Below are positions 21,403 to 30,839 of a DNA stretch of 32,057 bases, in pieces. A model generated the notes under the pieces. It worked only from the letters and a program-made list of their open reading frames with translations. It had not been told where the DNA came from and made no database searches. A program made the translations under genes and the position numbers. Origin of the DNA: an uncultured Pelagibacteraceae bacterium (lineage in GTDB: Bacteria > Pseudomonadota > Alphaproteobacteria > Pelagibacterales > Pelagibacteraceae); assembly GCA_902533585.1 (NCBI GenBank), contig CACAMG010000008.1, positions 1 through 32,057 of the forward strand, in the 5' to 3' direction. Within the stretch, counting starts at the first letter, position 1. Each line of letters starts with the position of its first letter.

Positions 21403-22397
21403 TATTTGTTTTTTATATATGCTTCAGCTATTTCTACAGCATTTAAGGCAGCACCTCTTAACAAATTATCAGATACGCACCAAAGATTAACTGTATTTTT
21501 ATTACTATTATCTTTTCTAATTCTAGAAATAAAAGTTTCATTTTTTCCTTCAGCTTCAACAGGAGTAATATATCCGCCATCTTTTCTTTCATCAATAACT
21601 TTACATCCTTCTGCATTATCTAAAGCTTCACGAATTTTTTCTAACGTAAATGGTTTTTCAAATTCAATATTTAATGACTCTGCGTGGGAAACCATCACTG
21701 AAATTCTTACACATGTTGCTGTTAATTCTATATTTTTATCTAAAATCTTTTTTGTTTCATCAATCATTTTTACTTCTTCTTTTGTATAACCATCTTCAAC
21801 GAATACATCGATATGAGGAATTGCATTAAATGCGATTTGTTTAGTAAAATTTTTTGAACTAATTTTTTTATTTTCTAATGATAATTTAGTTTGCTCCACT
21901 AATTCATCCATTGGAGCTTTTCCGCCCCCAGATGTAGATTGATATGTGGAAATGACTACTCTTTTAATATTAAATAAATCATGCAATGGTTTTAAAATTA
22001 TAACAAGTTGAGCTGTTGAACAGTTTGGGTTCGCAATTATATTTTTTTTTATTTTTTTTAAATCATTTGAATTAACCTGAGGAACAATTAAAGGGACATC
22101 AGGATCCATTCTAAAATGACTTGAATTATCTATAACAACTGAGTGTTTTGCTGCAAGTGGAACATATTTTTCAGAAATTTTTCCTCCTGCTGAAAAAAAA
22201 GTAATTTTGGCCTTTGAAAAATTAAAATTTTCTAAATTTTCAATTTCAATTTCTTTACCTTTGAATTTTAATTTTGATCCTGCACTTTTAGATGAAGCAA
22301 CTAAATACAAATTATCTATAGAAAAGTTTTTTTTTTCTAAAACTTCAATAATTTTTCTCCCAACATTTCCTGTTGCTCCTACTATTGCTATATTCAT
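21402..22397 (-). CDS. asd: Aspartate-semialdehyde dehydrogenase
   Basis: NADPH-dependent reduction of aspartyl phosphate to aspartate semialdehyde, the branch point to lysine/diaminopimelate, threonine and methionine. In 331 residues: the NADP fold VGATGNVGRKIIEVL, FFSAGGKISEKYVPLAA, the catalytic cysteine in IIANPNCSTAQLV, STYQSTSGGGKAPMDEL, and RISVMVSHAESLNIEF with the conserved active-site histidine. It is 15 bp downstream of dmdA and overlaps sdhC by 1 bp, so it links the DMSP and complex II genes. A 7-bp hairpin spans the dmdA stop just before its ATG. Confidence 0.96.
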   Translation of the reverse strand: MNIAIVGATGNVGRKIIEVLEKKNFSIDNLYLVASSKSAGSKLKFKGKEIEIENLENFNFSKAKITFFSAGGKISEKYVPLAAKHSVVIDNSSHFRMDPDVPLIVPQVNSNDLKKIKKNIIANPNCSTAQLVIILKPLHDLFNIKRVVISTYQSTSGGGKAPMDELVEQTKLSLENKKISSKNFTKQIAFNAIPHIDVFVEDGYTKEEVKMIDETKKILDKNIELTATCVRISVMVSHAESLNIEFEKPFTLEKIREALDNAEGCKVIDERKDGGYITPVEAEGKNETFISRIRKDNSNKNTVNLWCVSDNLLRGAALNAVEIAEAYIKNK

Positions 22398-22401
22398 GAT
22401 G

Positions 22402-22418
22402 ATTTAGTTATACTAAAT
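22402..22418 (-). repeat. 7-bp hairpin across the dmdA-asd junction
   Basis: ATTTAGT (22402-22408) and ACTAAAT (22412-22418) are perfect inverted copies with a 3-nt loop. The dmdA stop codon lies inside the element, and its inner edge is 4 nt from the asd ATG, where a ribosome binding site would be. No T-run follows. Confidence 0.4.
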
Positions 22419-23522
22419 GAAAGGTAAATCGCAAACTTTTCCCGCAAAAACATCACCATTTATTGATATTTTAAATGCTTGGGAAACTTCATAATAAGGC
22501 TTATCCAACATTGCAATTCCTATTACTTTTTTAAAATGTGGTGAATAAACTCCTGATCTTAGTTCTCCAATTTTTAAATTTTTGTCATTAATAAGATTGA
22601 TTGATTTTGATACATTTATTTTTTTTGCTTCAATTATTACTCCCATTAACTTTCTTGTTATGCCTTTTTCTCTAATTTCTTTAAGTTTTTCTTTTCCAAG
22701 AAAATTGATATTTGTATCTAAATTTACATACTTATCTAATCCACACTCAAGTGGATTATCATCATTATCCATATCATTACCATATGATAGTAAAGCACTT
22801 TCAATTCTCTCAATTAAATTTGGACATCCTGGTTTAACATTAAATTCTTTTCCAACTTCAAACAATTTATCATACAAGCTTAGTCCAGATTCTGTATTTT
22901 CTACATAAATTTCAAATCCTCCTTGTTTTGACCAGCCAGACCTTGCAATTAAGTGTTTTGCTCCAGCAAATTCAAAATATTCAAAACCAAAAAATTTCAT
23001 TTCAGTAATTTTTTTTCCAAATATATTTTCCATAAGCTTGAAAGATTTTGGACCTTGTACCGCTAATATATCAACATTAGGCTCAAATATTTTAACATCA
23101 AAATTTCTTCCAATTGACAAACCTTTTGCAAATAATATTACATCTGAATCCGCTATAGATACCCACCAGCGATCTTCATCTAATTTTAAAATTACTGGAT
23201 CATTAATCAATCCAGCTTTATCATCAATAATTGGACAATAATAACATCTTCCTACTTTAGATTTTGAAAGATCCCTACAGGTCATTAATTGAACTAATTT
23301 TGCGGAGTCTTTTCCTAAAATTTCAACCTGTCTTTCACCAGCAACATCCCAAACTTGTACGTGTTTTTTTAAATGATGATAAGAATCCTCTAAAGATCCA
23401 AATGCAGCAGGCAAAAGCATATGATTATAAACAGAATAAGAAGTTACACCCTGATTTTCAATTCTTGAAGTGTAAGGCGTGCTTCTAACTCTTCTTGATT
23501 TTGCAACAAAATAATTTTTCAT
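22413..23522 (-). CDS. dmdA: Dimethylsulfoniopropionate demethylase DmdA
   Basis: Tetrahydrofolate-dependent enzyme that demethylates DMSP to 3-methylmercaptopropionate plus 5-methyl-THF, the first step of DMSP sulfur and carbon assimilation. It belongs to the GcvT/aminomethyltransferase fold. The 369-residue length equals what I recall for the characterised Pelagibacter enzyme. Distinctive blocks are [30 protein letters not shown] at the N-terminus, [39 protein letters not shown], and [13 protein letters not shown], with GYPxP-like and C-terminal GcvT beta-barrel sequence after residue 280. It differs from true GcvT in its N-terminal extension. dmdB, dmdC and a hydrolase lie upstream on the same strand, which strongly supports DmdA over another GcvT relative. 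Confidence 0.95.
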   Translation of the reverse strand: MKNYFVAKSRRVRSTPYTSRIENQGVTSYSVYNHMLLPAAFGSLEDSYHHLKKHVQVWDVAGERQVEILGKDSAKLVQLMTCRDLSKSKVGRCYYCPIIDDKAGLINDPVILKLDEDRWWVSIADSDVILFAKGLSIGRNFDVKIFEPNVDILAVQGPKSFKLMENIFGKKITEMKFFGFEYFEFAGAKHLIARSGWSKQGGFEIYVENTESGLSLYDKLFEVGKEFNVKPGCPNLIERIESALLSYGNDMDNDDNPLECGLDKYVNLDTNINFLGKEKLKEIREKGITRKLMGVIIEAKKINVSKSINLINDKNLKIGELRSGVYSPHFKKVIGIAMLDKPYYEVSQAFKISINGDVFAGKVCDLPFI

Positions 23523-23526
23523 TTTA

Positions 23527-24276
23527 TTATTTTTTTAAAAATTCTTTAACAAGTCTTCTCATTTCAAAGGCTTTCTCAAAAATAATCATATGTCCACAAT
23601 CTTTAATTATTTTTTTTTCCGAATTTTTTATCATAGTTGCCATTTTATTTCCTACTTCCAATGGTACCATTTTATCTAGATCTCCAAATATACATAATGT
23701 TGGACAATTAATTTTTTCTAAAGATTCTTTGCCGTCTTTGTAATTGTTACAAGCATTTAAATCCACTGCTAAAATTTCTCTTATTTCTCTAGTAGAATTA
23801 ATTATTTTTTTAACTGGATTTCCTCCAATAAATGCTTTTGAGCCTTCATAACCCCACTTCATCATAAGTAGAATTGCTTTTTCATCTCCGGCTTCAGCCA
23901 AATCAATAAGGTCCTGATTTACAGGTAGTTTGTAAGAACCAGCAACTAAAACTAAGTTAGATATTAAATCTGGATATCGTGATGCAAAATCAATGCCTAC
24001 AAGACATCCTTGCGAATGTCCTATGATTATAATTTTTGAAATTTTAATTTTTTTCATTAGTAGCTTTACCCAGTCTGAAATTTCTTGAATTGATTTAAGT
24101 GCCGGTCCGTCAGAACTTCCATGCCCTGGAAGATCAACTGACAAAACATTAAAACCAAGAGAAGCGTAAAATTGTTCATGTAAAGACCAAACTATATGGG
24201 TTAATCCGCTACCATGCATTAATAGTATAGTAGATTTTTTATTATCAATTTCCATGCCGCTCGTAGAGACGAACAC
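23527..24276 (-). CDS. Alpha/beta hydrolase of unknown substrate in the dmd cluster
   Basis: A 249-residue alpha/beta-hydrolase-fold protein. The oxyanion segment [13 protein letters not shown] (about residues 18-30), the nucleophile elbow GHSQG (Ser88), the acid in FGDLDKMVP (Asp199 or Asp201) and the histidine in CGHM (His229) make a complete catalytic triad. [22 protein letters not shown] resembles a family of alphaproteobacterial hydrolases that begin MF..TS, which favours the GTG start at 24276. The alternative ATG at 24255 would remove seven residues. It lies 4 bp before dmdA and 23 bp after dmdB, so it is probably cotranscribed with the DMSP genes. It is not one of the named pathway steps; a thioesterase or esterase role is only a guess. 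The first codons are unusually GC-rich for this genome. Confidence 0.85.
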   Translation of the reverse strand: MFVSTSGMEIDNKKSTILLMHGSGLTHIVWSLHEQFYASLGFNVLSVDLPGHGSSDGPALKSIQEISDWVKLLMKKIKISKIIIIGHSQGCLVGIDFASRYPDLISNLVLVAGSYKLPVNQDLIDLAEAGDEKAILLMMKWGYEGSKAFIGGNPVKKIINSTREIREILAVDLNACNNYKDGKESLEKINCPTLCIFGDLDKMVPLEVGNKMATMIKNSEKKIIKDCGHMIIFEKAFEMRRLVKEFLKK

Positions 24277-24299
24277 GTTCTTCTCATTAACGTTTAGAT

Positions 24300-25928
24300 T
24301 CAGTGTAGCTCCTTAGCCTTTTTTCTTAGTTCAAATTTTTGGATTTTACCTGTTGAAGTTTTTGGCAATTCACAAAATTCTATTTTTTTTGGAACTTTAA
24401 AATTAGCCAAAGATTCTTTACAGAAACTAATCAACTCTTTCTCTGTAACTGGTTTATCTTTAATTACTTCAATAAATGCACAAGGTACCTCACCCCATTT
24501 TTCATCAGGTTTTGCTACTACTGCAGCTATAGATACGGAAGGGTGCTTTGCTAATGTATTTTCTATTTCAATTGACGATATATTTTCCCCACCAGAAATA
24601 ATTATATCTTTAGACCTGTCTTGAATTTTTACATAACCATCAGGATTCATTACAGCTAGATCGCCTGTATGAAACCATCCTCCTTCCATTGCTTTTTCAG
24701 TAGCATCTTTGTCTTTAAAGTAACCTTTCATTACCACATTTCCTCTAATCATTATTTCTCCAATTGTTTTTCCATCTCTTGGGACTTCTTTCATAGTTTC
24801 AGGATTCATAATTGTTACCCCTTCTGTATTAGGATATCTTACGCCCTGTCTAGCCTTAATCTCATTTTGTTTTTCTTCTTCTAATTCATTCCATGCTTCA
24901 TTCCATGCACATTGTGTTACATGCCCATAAGTTTCGGTTAGACCATAAACATGCATTACTTCAAAACCAAGACTTTTCATTTTTTTAAAAATAATACTTG
25001 GTGGTGGAGCTCCAGCAGTTAACACATAAACTTTTTGCTTTAATTTCTTGCGATCAGTTTCAGGTGCACCTGTAATCATATTGAGTACAATTGGTGCACC
25101 ACCAAAATGAGTTATGCTATGTTTATCGATTAGTTCAAAAATTTTCTTTATATCAATACTTCGCATACAAATTGTTCTTCCATTTAGCATGGGAACAGTC
25201 CAAGGATAACACCAACCATTACAATGAAACATTGGTACGATAGTTAAAAAATTTAATCTATTAGGCATATTCCAAGCTGCTGCGCTTCCAGTTGACATTA
25301 AATAGGATCCTCTGTGATGATAAACAACTCCCTTTGGATTTCCAGTTGTTCCTGAAGTATAACTTAATGAAATAGCTTGCCACTCATCTTCTGGCATTTT
25401 CCAAAGATAATTTTCATCGCCTGTACTTAAAAATTCTTCATACTCTAAATCACCAATTTTTTCTAATTTAGATTGATCTGCAAATTTATCATTTATATCT
25501 ATAACAATAATTTTTCTTTTTATTGTACTTAATGCTTTTTTAACTTCCACATGAAGCTGTCTATCAACTACTAGCACTTTTGCTTCACTATGGTCTAAGA
25601 TATAGCCAATAGTTTTGGCATCTAATCTAATATTAATTGTATTTAATACGCCGCCAGTCATAGGAACAGAATAATGAGCTTCGAAAATTTCAGGGGTATT
25701 AAATGCTAAAAATGAAACAGTATCTCCTTTATTAATACCAATCTTTTCTAATGCACTTGCAAATTTAACACATCTTTTATAGACCTCGCTCCATGTATAT
25801 TTCCTATCTTCATAAACTACCGCCTCGTAATTGGGATAAATATCTTTTGCTCTTTGTAAAAAAGACAGAGGTGTTAACGGAACAAAATTCGCTTTATTCT
25901 TGTCTAAATTTTTATCGTAATGGCTCAT
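24300..25928 (-). CDS. dmdB: 3-methylmercaptopropionate-CoA ligase DmdB
   Basis: Acyl-adenylate-forming enzyme that activates methylmercaptopropionate to its CoA thioester, step two of DMSP demethylation. The 542 residues include PLSFLQRAKDIYPNYEAVVYEDRKYTW at the start, the ATP loop YTSGTTGNPKGVVYHHRG, MFHCNGWCYPW, VYGLTETYG, GWFHTGDLAVMNPDGYVKIQDRSKDIIISGGENISS, and the C-terminal catalytic Lys in KTSTGKIQK. The frame is open 13 codons further into dmdC, but the ATG at 25928 (MSHYDKN) sits 1 bp after the dmdC stop and gives the usual family N-terminus. Medium-chain acyl-CoA ligase is the generic alternative; position beside dmdA and dmdC argues for DmdB. Confidence 0.9.
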   Translation of the reverse strand: MSHYDKNLDKNKANFVPLTPLSFLQRAKDIYPNYEAVVYEDRKYTWSEVYKRCVKFASALEKIGINKGDTVSFLAFNTPEIFEAHYSVPMTGGVLNTINIRLDAKTIGYILDHSEAKVLVVDRQLHVEVKKALSTIKRKIIVIDINDKFADQSKLEKIGDLEYEEFLSTGDENYLWKMPEDEWQAISLSYTSGTTGNPKGVVYHHRGSYLMSTGSAAAWNMPNRLNFLTIVPMFHCNGWCYPWTVPMLNGRTICMRSIDIKKIFELIDKHSITHFGGAPIVLNMITGAPETDRKKLKQKVYVLTAGAPPPSIIFKKMKSLGFEVMHVYGLTETYGHVTQCAWNEAWNELEEEKQNEIKARQGVRYPNTEGVTIMNPETMKEVPRDGKTIGEIMIRGNVVMKGYFKDKDATEKAMEGGWFHTGDLAVMNPDGYVKIQDRSKDIIISGGENISSIEIENTLAKHPSVSIAAVVAKPDEKWGEVPCAFIEVIKDKPVTEKELISFCKESLANFKVPKKIEFCELPKTSTGKIQKFELRKKAKELH

Positions 25929-25929
25929 A

Positions 25930-27693
25930 CTAACTAAATTTAAAGTCCATAATATACTTACTTCCACTAGTTGCAGTCAAATAATAACTTTCTATTCTTG
26001 GAAGAACTCTATTAAAGAAAAAATTGGCTGTTTGAATTTTTTCTTCATAAAATTTTTTATTTTTTTCGTAATCTTTAAAACTGACTTCTAAAACTTTAAC
26101 CCATGAATAAGCAATAGCTATTAAACCAAGTACCTTTAAATAATCATTACATGCCGCACTAACATCATCTTTTGAATTTTTCATTTTTTCATTTATCCAT
26201 TCGGTAAATTTTACTAATATTTCTATATTTTTATTAAGTTTTTCAATAAACGGTTTAATTTTAGGCTCATTTATTATTGTCTCTTTTTTTATTAAAGAAA
26301 TATATTTGTCTATTATGTTTCCATTTTTATTTACTAACTTTCTAAATACTAAATCAATAGCTTGAACAGAGTTTGTGCCTTCATAAATAGGGGTTATTCT
26401 ATTGTCTCTGTATAGCTGTTCAATCCCTTGATCTTTAGTATATCCATATCCTCCAAATATTTGCATAGCGTCACTAGTAATTTCCATGCCCATATCAGTA
26501 AAAAGAGATTTAACAACTGGCGTTAGTAAAGAAACAAAGTCAGAAGCTTCTTGTCTAGTTTTTTCATCTTTATGATGAAGACTTACTTCTGTTTGCTGTG
26601 ACAGCCAAAAACATAGGGCTCTCTCTCCTTCTATAATTGATTTCATATTTAATAGTGATTTTCTAATATCAGCATGCTCTATTATTAAATCTGCACCATT
26701 ATTGAATTTGCTATTATTACTTTTTCCTTGTTTTCTTTCTTTTGAATAATTTAAAGAATTTTGATAGGCAATTTCAGAAATTCCTAGTCCTTGGATTCCA
26801 ACAACTATTCTTTCCAAATTCATCATAGTAAACATCGAGTTTAATCCTTTGTTTTTTGGTCCAATCATATATCCAATTGAGTTATCAAAATTCAATACAC
26901 AAGTTGCAGATCCTTTTATTCCCATTTTACTTTCTATAGAACCTGTGGATACTCCATTTCGTTGTCCGATAGATCCGTCTTCTTTGACAATAAACTTAGG
27001 AACTAAGAATAAACTTATTCCTTTGGTGCCTGGAGGTGAGTCAGAAGCTCTTGCGATGACTAAATGAATAATATTTTCAGTAAGATCGTGATCTCCTGAT
27101 GTAATAAATATTTTTTGTCCACTTAACTTAAAAGTTCCGTCAGATTGCTCTGTTGCTTTTGTTTTCAATAAACCTAAGTCAGTTCCACACACTGGTTCTG
27201 TTAAGCACATTGTGCCACTCCACTTTCCTTCAACCATTTTTGGTAAAAATTTATCTTTTATAGAATCTGATGCATGACGATGTATACAATTATATGCACC
27301 TATACTTAGTTCCGTATAAAGTTTAAAAGCAAGACTTGAGGAAGATAACATTTCATCAAAAAAAGCGCTAACTGTTTTTGGCATTCCTTGCCCACCATAC
27401 TTAGGGTCACAAGATAAAGATTGCCATCCATCTTCAATAAATTTACTATAAGCTTCTTTGTAACCTGGAGGTGTTCTAACAATGCCGTTTTCTAAAATAG
27501 TTGGATTTTCATCGCCAACTTTAGCTAACGGAAGAATAATATTTTGATTAATTTTTGCAGCCTCATCTAAAATATTTTTTACTAAATCAGATGTTATATC
27601 TTTATATTTTTCTAGTTCATTGTAATGCTTGTTGTTTCTTAAATTTTCATAAAGAAACATCATATCCTCTAAGGGAGCAGAATAAGTTGGCAT
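25930..27693 (-). CDS. dmdC: 3-methylmercaptopropionyl-CoA dehydrogenase DmdC
   Basis: FAD acyl-CoA dehydrogenase that oxidises methylmercaptopropionyl-CoA to methylthioacryloyl-CoA, step three of DMSP demethylation. At 587 residues it belongs to the long acyl-CoA dehydrogenase group. The N-terminal extension begins YSAPLEDMMFLYENL. The FAD/substrate core contains MCLTEPVCGTDLGLLKTKA, KIFITSGDHDLTENIIHLVIAR and FGGYGYTKDQGIEQLYRDNRITPIYEGTNSVQAIDLV, where YEGTN carries the catalytic glutamate. A C-terminal helical extension of about 150 residues follows. It is the first dmd gene in transcription order, 26 bp after leuB. A general long-chain FadE is the alternative; the neighbours decide for DmdC. 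The next enzyme, DmdD or AcuH, is not in the window. Confidence 0.9.
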   Translation of the reverse strand: MPTYSAPLEDMMFLYENLRNNKHYNELEKYKDITSDLVKNILDEAAKINQNIILPLAKVGDENPTILENGIVRTPPGYKEAYSKFIEDGWQSLSCDPKYGGQGMPKTVSAFFDEMLSSSSLAFKLYTELSIGAYNCIHRHASDSIKDKFLPKMVEGKWSGTMCLTEPVCGTDLGLLKTKATEQSDGTFKLSGQKIFITSGDHDLTENIIHLVIARASDSPPGTKGISLFLVPKFIVKEDGSIGQRNGVSTGSIESKMGIKGSATCVLNFDNSIGYMIGPKNKGLNSMFTMMNLERIVVGIQGLGISEIAYQNSLNYSKERKQGKSNNSKFNNGADLIIEHADIRKSLLNMKSIIEGERALCFWLSQQTEVSLHHKDEKTRQEASDFVSLLTPVVKSLFTDMGMEITSDAMQIFGGYGYTKDQGIEQLYRDNRITPIYEGTNSVQAIDLVFRKLVNKNGNIIDKYISLIKKETIINEPKIKPFIEKLNKNIEILVKFTEWINEKMKNSKDDVSAACNDYLKVLGLIAIAYSWVKVLEVSFKDYEKNKKFYEEKIQTANFFFNRVLPRIESYYLTATSGSKYIMDFKFS

Positions 27694-27718
27694 GTTGATA
27701 TCTTAGGATAATTAAATA

Positions 27719-27740
27719 ATTATTTCAATTTTGAAATAAT
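27719..27740 (-). repeat. 10-bp perfect inverted repeat at the leuB-dmdC boundary
   Basis: ATTATTTCAA (27719-27728) and TTGAAATAAT (27731-27740) are exact inverted copies with 2 nt between them. The element covers the leuB stop codon and ends 25 nt before the dmdC ATG. It could be an operator for the dmd genes or a weak AT-rich terminator after leuB; the downstream - strand sequence is T-rich but not a clean T-run. Confidence 0.45.
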
Positions 27741-28826
27741 AGCATCCCCCATTTGTGTTGTGGATACCTCTTTGGTTCCTTTTGATAAAATATCTTTAGT
27801 TCTAAGACCCTCATCTAAAACCTCCTGCACAGCTTTTTCTAGTATCTCGGATTCTTTGTCCAAATCTAAAGAGTATTTTAAAGCCATAGCAAAACTTAAA
27901 ATTGTAGCAATTGGATTTGCAAGACCTTTTCCTGCTATATCAGGTGCCGAACCATGAATAGGTTCATACATAGCTCTCATTTCTCCATCTTTATTTTTTG
28001 CTCCTAAAGATGCAGATGGTAATAAGCCTAAAGAACCAGTTAACATTGACGCTTCATCAGATAACATGTCACCAAATAAATTATCTGTAACAATTACATC
28101 AAATTGCTTTGGATTTCTTAATAATTGCATTGCACAATTGTCAGCAAGCATATGATTTAATTCTACCTCAGCATACTCTTTGTCATGCAAAAGTTGTACT
28201 TCTTCTTTCCAAAGTTGGCCCGCCTCCATAACATTTGATTTTTCACATGAAGTAACTTTATTTTTTCTTTTTTTTGCTAAGTCAAAAGCGACACGTGCAA
28301 CCCTCTCTATTTCACTTGAAGTATAAGCATGTGTATTAATTCCTTTTCTCTCACCATTATCAATGGGCTTTATTCCTCTTGGTTCGCCAAAATAAATCCC
28401 TCCTGTTAGTTCCCTAACAATCATAATGTCTAAACCAGATACTATTTCTGGTTTAAGCGTTGAAGCATCAACCAATTGTTTGAAACATATAGCAGGTCTT
28501 AAGTTTGCAAATAATTTTAATTCTTTTCTCAACTTTAATAATGCTCTTTCTGGTTTTTTAGAAAATTCAAGGTTATCCCATTTTGGACCACCAACTGCAC
28601 CAAGAATAACAGCCTCACATTCTAAAGCTTTGTAAAAAACTTCGTCTGTAATTGGTGTTCCATGTTTGTCATATGAAGCGCCGCCTGCTAAATCTTCATC
28701 AATTTCAAAATCTAAAGACTTTTTAGAATTAAACCATTTAATAATTTTTTTTACCTCACCCACAACTTCCGGACCTATTCCATCTCCAGGCAATAATAAA
28801 AATTTTCTTTTTTTTACTTTAATCAT
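27720..28826 (-). CDS. leuB: 3-isopropylmalate dehydrogenase
   Basis: Third dedicated step of leucine synthesis: NAD-dependent oxidative decarboxylation of 3-isopropylmalate. The 368-residue protein starts [22 protein letters not shown]. It contains GAVGGPKWD, the substrate arginines in [17 protein letters not shown], the LeuB-type [15 protein letters not shown], the metal-binding [30 protein letters not shown], and [18 protein letters not shown]. It overlaps leuD by 8 bp and lies 26 bp upstream of dmdC. A perfect inverted repeat covers its stop codon. Confidence 0.97.
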   Translation of the reverse strand: MIKVKKRKFLLLPGDGIGPEVVGEVKKIIKWFNSKKSLDFEIDEDLAGGASYDKHGTPITDEVFYKALECEAVILGAVGGPKWDNLEFSKKPERALLKLRKELKLFANLRPAICFKQLVDASTLKPEIVSGLDIMIVRELTGGIYFGEPRGIKPIDNGERKGINTHAYTSSEIERVARVAFDLAKKRKNKVTSCEKSNVMEAGQLWKEEVQLLHDKEYAEVELNHMLADNCAMQLLRNPKQFDVIVTDNLFGDMLSDEASMLTGSLGLLPSASLGAKNKDGEMRAMYEPIHGSAPDIAGKGLANPIATILSFAMALKYSLDLDKESEILEKAVQEVLDEGLRTKDILSKGTKEVSTTQMGDAIISKLK

Positions 28827-29424
28827 TAAAAATCCAAGGTTTTTCTAATCTCATTTTATTTTCATATGAAGTTATTTTATCTGACTTTTCTAAAGATAAT
28901 GCTATATCGTCTAAACCTTCGATCAAGCATTTTTTTTTAAATGCATCTACTTCAAATTTAATTTCTTTATTACCAAAAATAATTTTTTGGTCCTGTAGAT
29001 TAATTAATATTTCTTCTTTTCTATTTGAATAATCTAAAATATCTTTTATTTCTTCATCAGAAATTTTTACTGGTAAAATTCCATTTTTAAAGCAATTATT
29101 ATAAAATATGTCTGCAAAGCTAGAACTAATAACACAGGTAATTCCAAAATCTAAAAGAGCCCATGGAGCATGTTCTCTTGAAGATCCACAACCAAAATTT
29201 TTACCAGCAACTAAAATTTTTGATTTATTATACGGTTCTTGATTTAGTACAAAATCACTAATTTCTTTACCTTCATCATCATATCTCATCTCAAAAAAAA
29301 GATTTTTTCCTAATCCAGTTCTTTTTATAGTTTTTAAAAACTGTTTAGGAATTATCATATCTGTATCTATATTTACAATTGGTAAATAAGCTGGGATACT
29401 TTTTAGTGTAGTAAATTTTTTCAT
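28819..29424 (-). CDS. leuD: 3-isopropylmalate dehydratase small subunit
   Basis: Small (swivel-domain) subunit of isopropylmalate isomerase. The 201 residues contain [56 protein letters not shown] with the GSSREHA substrate loop, and [21 protein letters not shown], all standard for LeuD of the proteobacterial two-subunit type. The ATG abuts the leuC stop, and its 3' end overlaps leuB by 8 bp, so the three leu genes are probably translationally coupled. Confidence 0.97.
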   Translation of the reverse strand: MKKFTTLKSIPAYLPIVNIDTDMIIPKQFLKTIKRTGLGKNLFFEMRYDDEGKEISDFVLNQEPYNKSKILVAGKNFGCGSSREHAPWALLDFGITCVISSSFADIFYNNCFKNGILPVKISDEEIKDILDYSNRKEEILINLQDQKIIFGNKEIKFEVDAFKKKCLIEGLDDIALSLEKSDKITSYENKMRLEKPWIFND

Positions 29425-30828
29425 TTAATTTTGATACTTTCTTACATCATCCAAGTTTCCTGATATTGCAGCGGCAGCGGCCATTGCCGGACTAACTAAA
29501 TGTGTTCTTCCACCTCTGCCCTGACGTCCTTCAAAATTTCTATTTGATGTAGATGCACATCTTTCTTCGGGCTTTAACTTGTCGGCATTCATAGCAAGAC
29601 ACATTGAACAACCAGGTTCTCTCCATTCAAAGCCTGAATTTTTAAATATTTTATCTAATCCTTCTTGTTCAGCCTGCTCCTTAACTAGGCCAGAACCTGG
29701 AACTATAATAGCGCTTACGTGGTTAGCAATTTTTTTATCTTTTAAAATCTTTGCTGCCTCTCTTAAATCTTCAATTCTTCCATTTGTGCAACTGCCTATA
29801 AAAACTTTATCGATTTTTATATCCTTAACTAAGGTGTTTGGTCTTAGTCCCATATATTTTAATGATCTTTCAATTGAATTTTTTTTATCTACATCATTTT
29901 CTTTTTCAGGATTAGGAACTTTTCCATCGATTGTGACTACGTCTTGTGGTGAAGTTCCCCATGTTACCATTGGTTTTATTTGTCCCCCTTCCAAACTAAT
30001 TTCTTTATCAAAATTAGCATCATTATCTGATTTAAGGTTATTCCAATACTCTAAAGCCTTATCCCAATTATTGCCTTTTGGTGACATTGGTTTATTTTTT
30101 AAATAATCAAATATTTTTTTATCTGGTTGAATCAATCCTGCTCTAGCTCCACCTTCAATTGTCATATTGCAGATTGTCATTCTCTGTTCAACGCTAAGAG
30201 ATGAAATTAAATTTCCTGAATATTCAATAACATAACCTGTTCCTCCGGCTGTTCCTATCTTGCCTATTATTTGTAAAATTACATCTTTTGAAGTTACACC
30301 AACTGGTAATTCACCATTAACATTTATCCTAAAATTTTTTGATTTTTTTTGAACTAAAGTTTGAGTGGCTAAAACATGCTCAACTTCAGATGTTCCAATT
30401 CCGAATGCTAACGCTCCAAATGCTCCGTGCGTTGCTGTATGACTATCACCACATACAATTATATTGCCAGGTTGTGTAAAACCTTGTTCAGGCCCAATAA
30501 TATGAACTATACCTTGTCTTTTGTCATTCATTCCAAATAATTGAATTTCAAATTCTTTACAATTAGAATCTAACGTATCTACTTGAATTTTTGATTCTTT
30601 ATCAGAAATACCTTTTGATCTATCAGTAGTTGGGACATTGTGGTCAGCTACAGCTAAAGTTAATTTAGGTTGTCTTACTTTTCTTTTTGAATTTCTTAAT
30701 CCTTCAAAAGCTTGAGGACTAGTAACTTCATGAATTAAATGTCTATCTACAAATAACAGAGAAGTGCCATCTTCTTGCTGATGAACAAGATGGTCAGTCC
30801 AAATTTTATCATAGATTGTTTGAGGCAT
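29425..30828 (-). CDS. leuC: 3-isopropylmalate dehydratase large subunit
   Basis: Aconitase-family large subunit of isopropylmalate isomerase, with a [4Fe-4S] cluster. The 467 residues begin [41 protein letters not shown]. The cluster cysteines are in [16 protein letters not shown] and [49 protein letters not shown] and [31 protein letters not shown] are conserved. It is 11 bp downstream of rplS, an arrangement known from other alphaproteobacteria, and abuts leuD. Confidence 0.97.
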   Translation of the reverse strand: MPQTIYDKIWTDHLVHQQEDGTSLLFVDRHLIHEVTSPQAFEGLRNSKRKVRQPKLTLAVADHNVPTTDRSKGISDKESKIQVDTLDSNCKEFEIQLFGMNDKRQGIVHIIGPEQGFTQPGNIIVCGDSHTATHGAFGALAFGIGTSEVEHVLATQTLVQKKSKNFRINVNGELPVGVTSKDVILQIIGKIGTAGGTGYVIEYSGNLISSLSVEQRMTICNMTIEGGARAGLIQPDKKIFDYLKNKPMSPKGNNWDKALEYWNNLKSDNDANFDKEISLEGGQIKPMVTWGTSPQDVVTIDGKVPNPEKENDVDKKNSIERSLKYMGLRPNTLVKDIKIDKVFIGSCTNGRIEDLREAAKILKDKKIANHVSAIIVPGSGLVKEQAEQEGLDKIFKNSGFEWREPGCSMCLAMNADKLKPEERCASTSNRNFEGRQGRGGRTHLVSPAMAAAAAISGNLDDVRKYQN

Positions 30829-30839
30829 TTAGAAAAAAA

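Noticed and set aside
25928..25967. A longer DmdB with 13 extra residues overlapping dmdC
   Set aside because: The ATG at 25928 gives the usual family N-terminus 1 bp after the dmdC stop; the extension is only the overlap read in another frame.
29579..30106. A 175-codon open frame on the + strand inside leuC
   Set aside because: It is wholly antisense to a conserved gene, has no recognisable domain, and is of a kind expected by chance opposite AT-rich codons.
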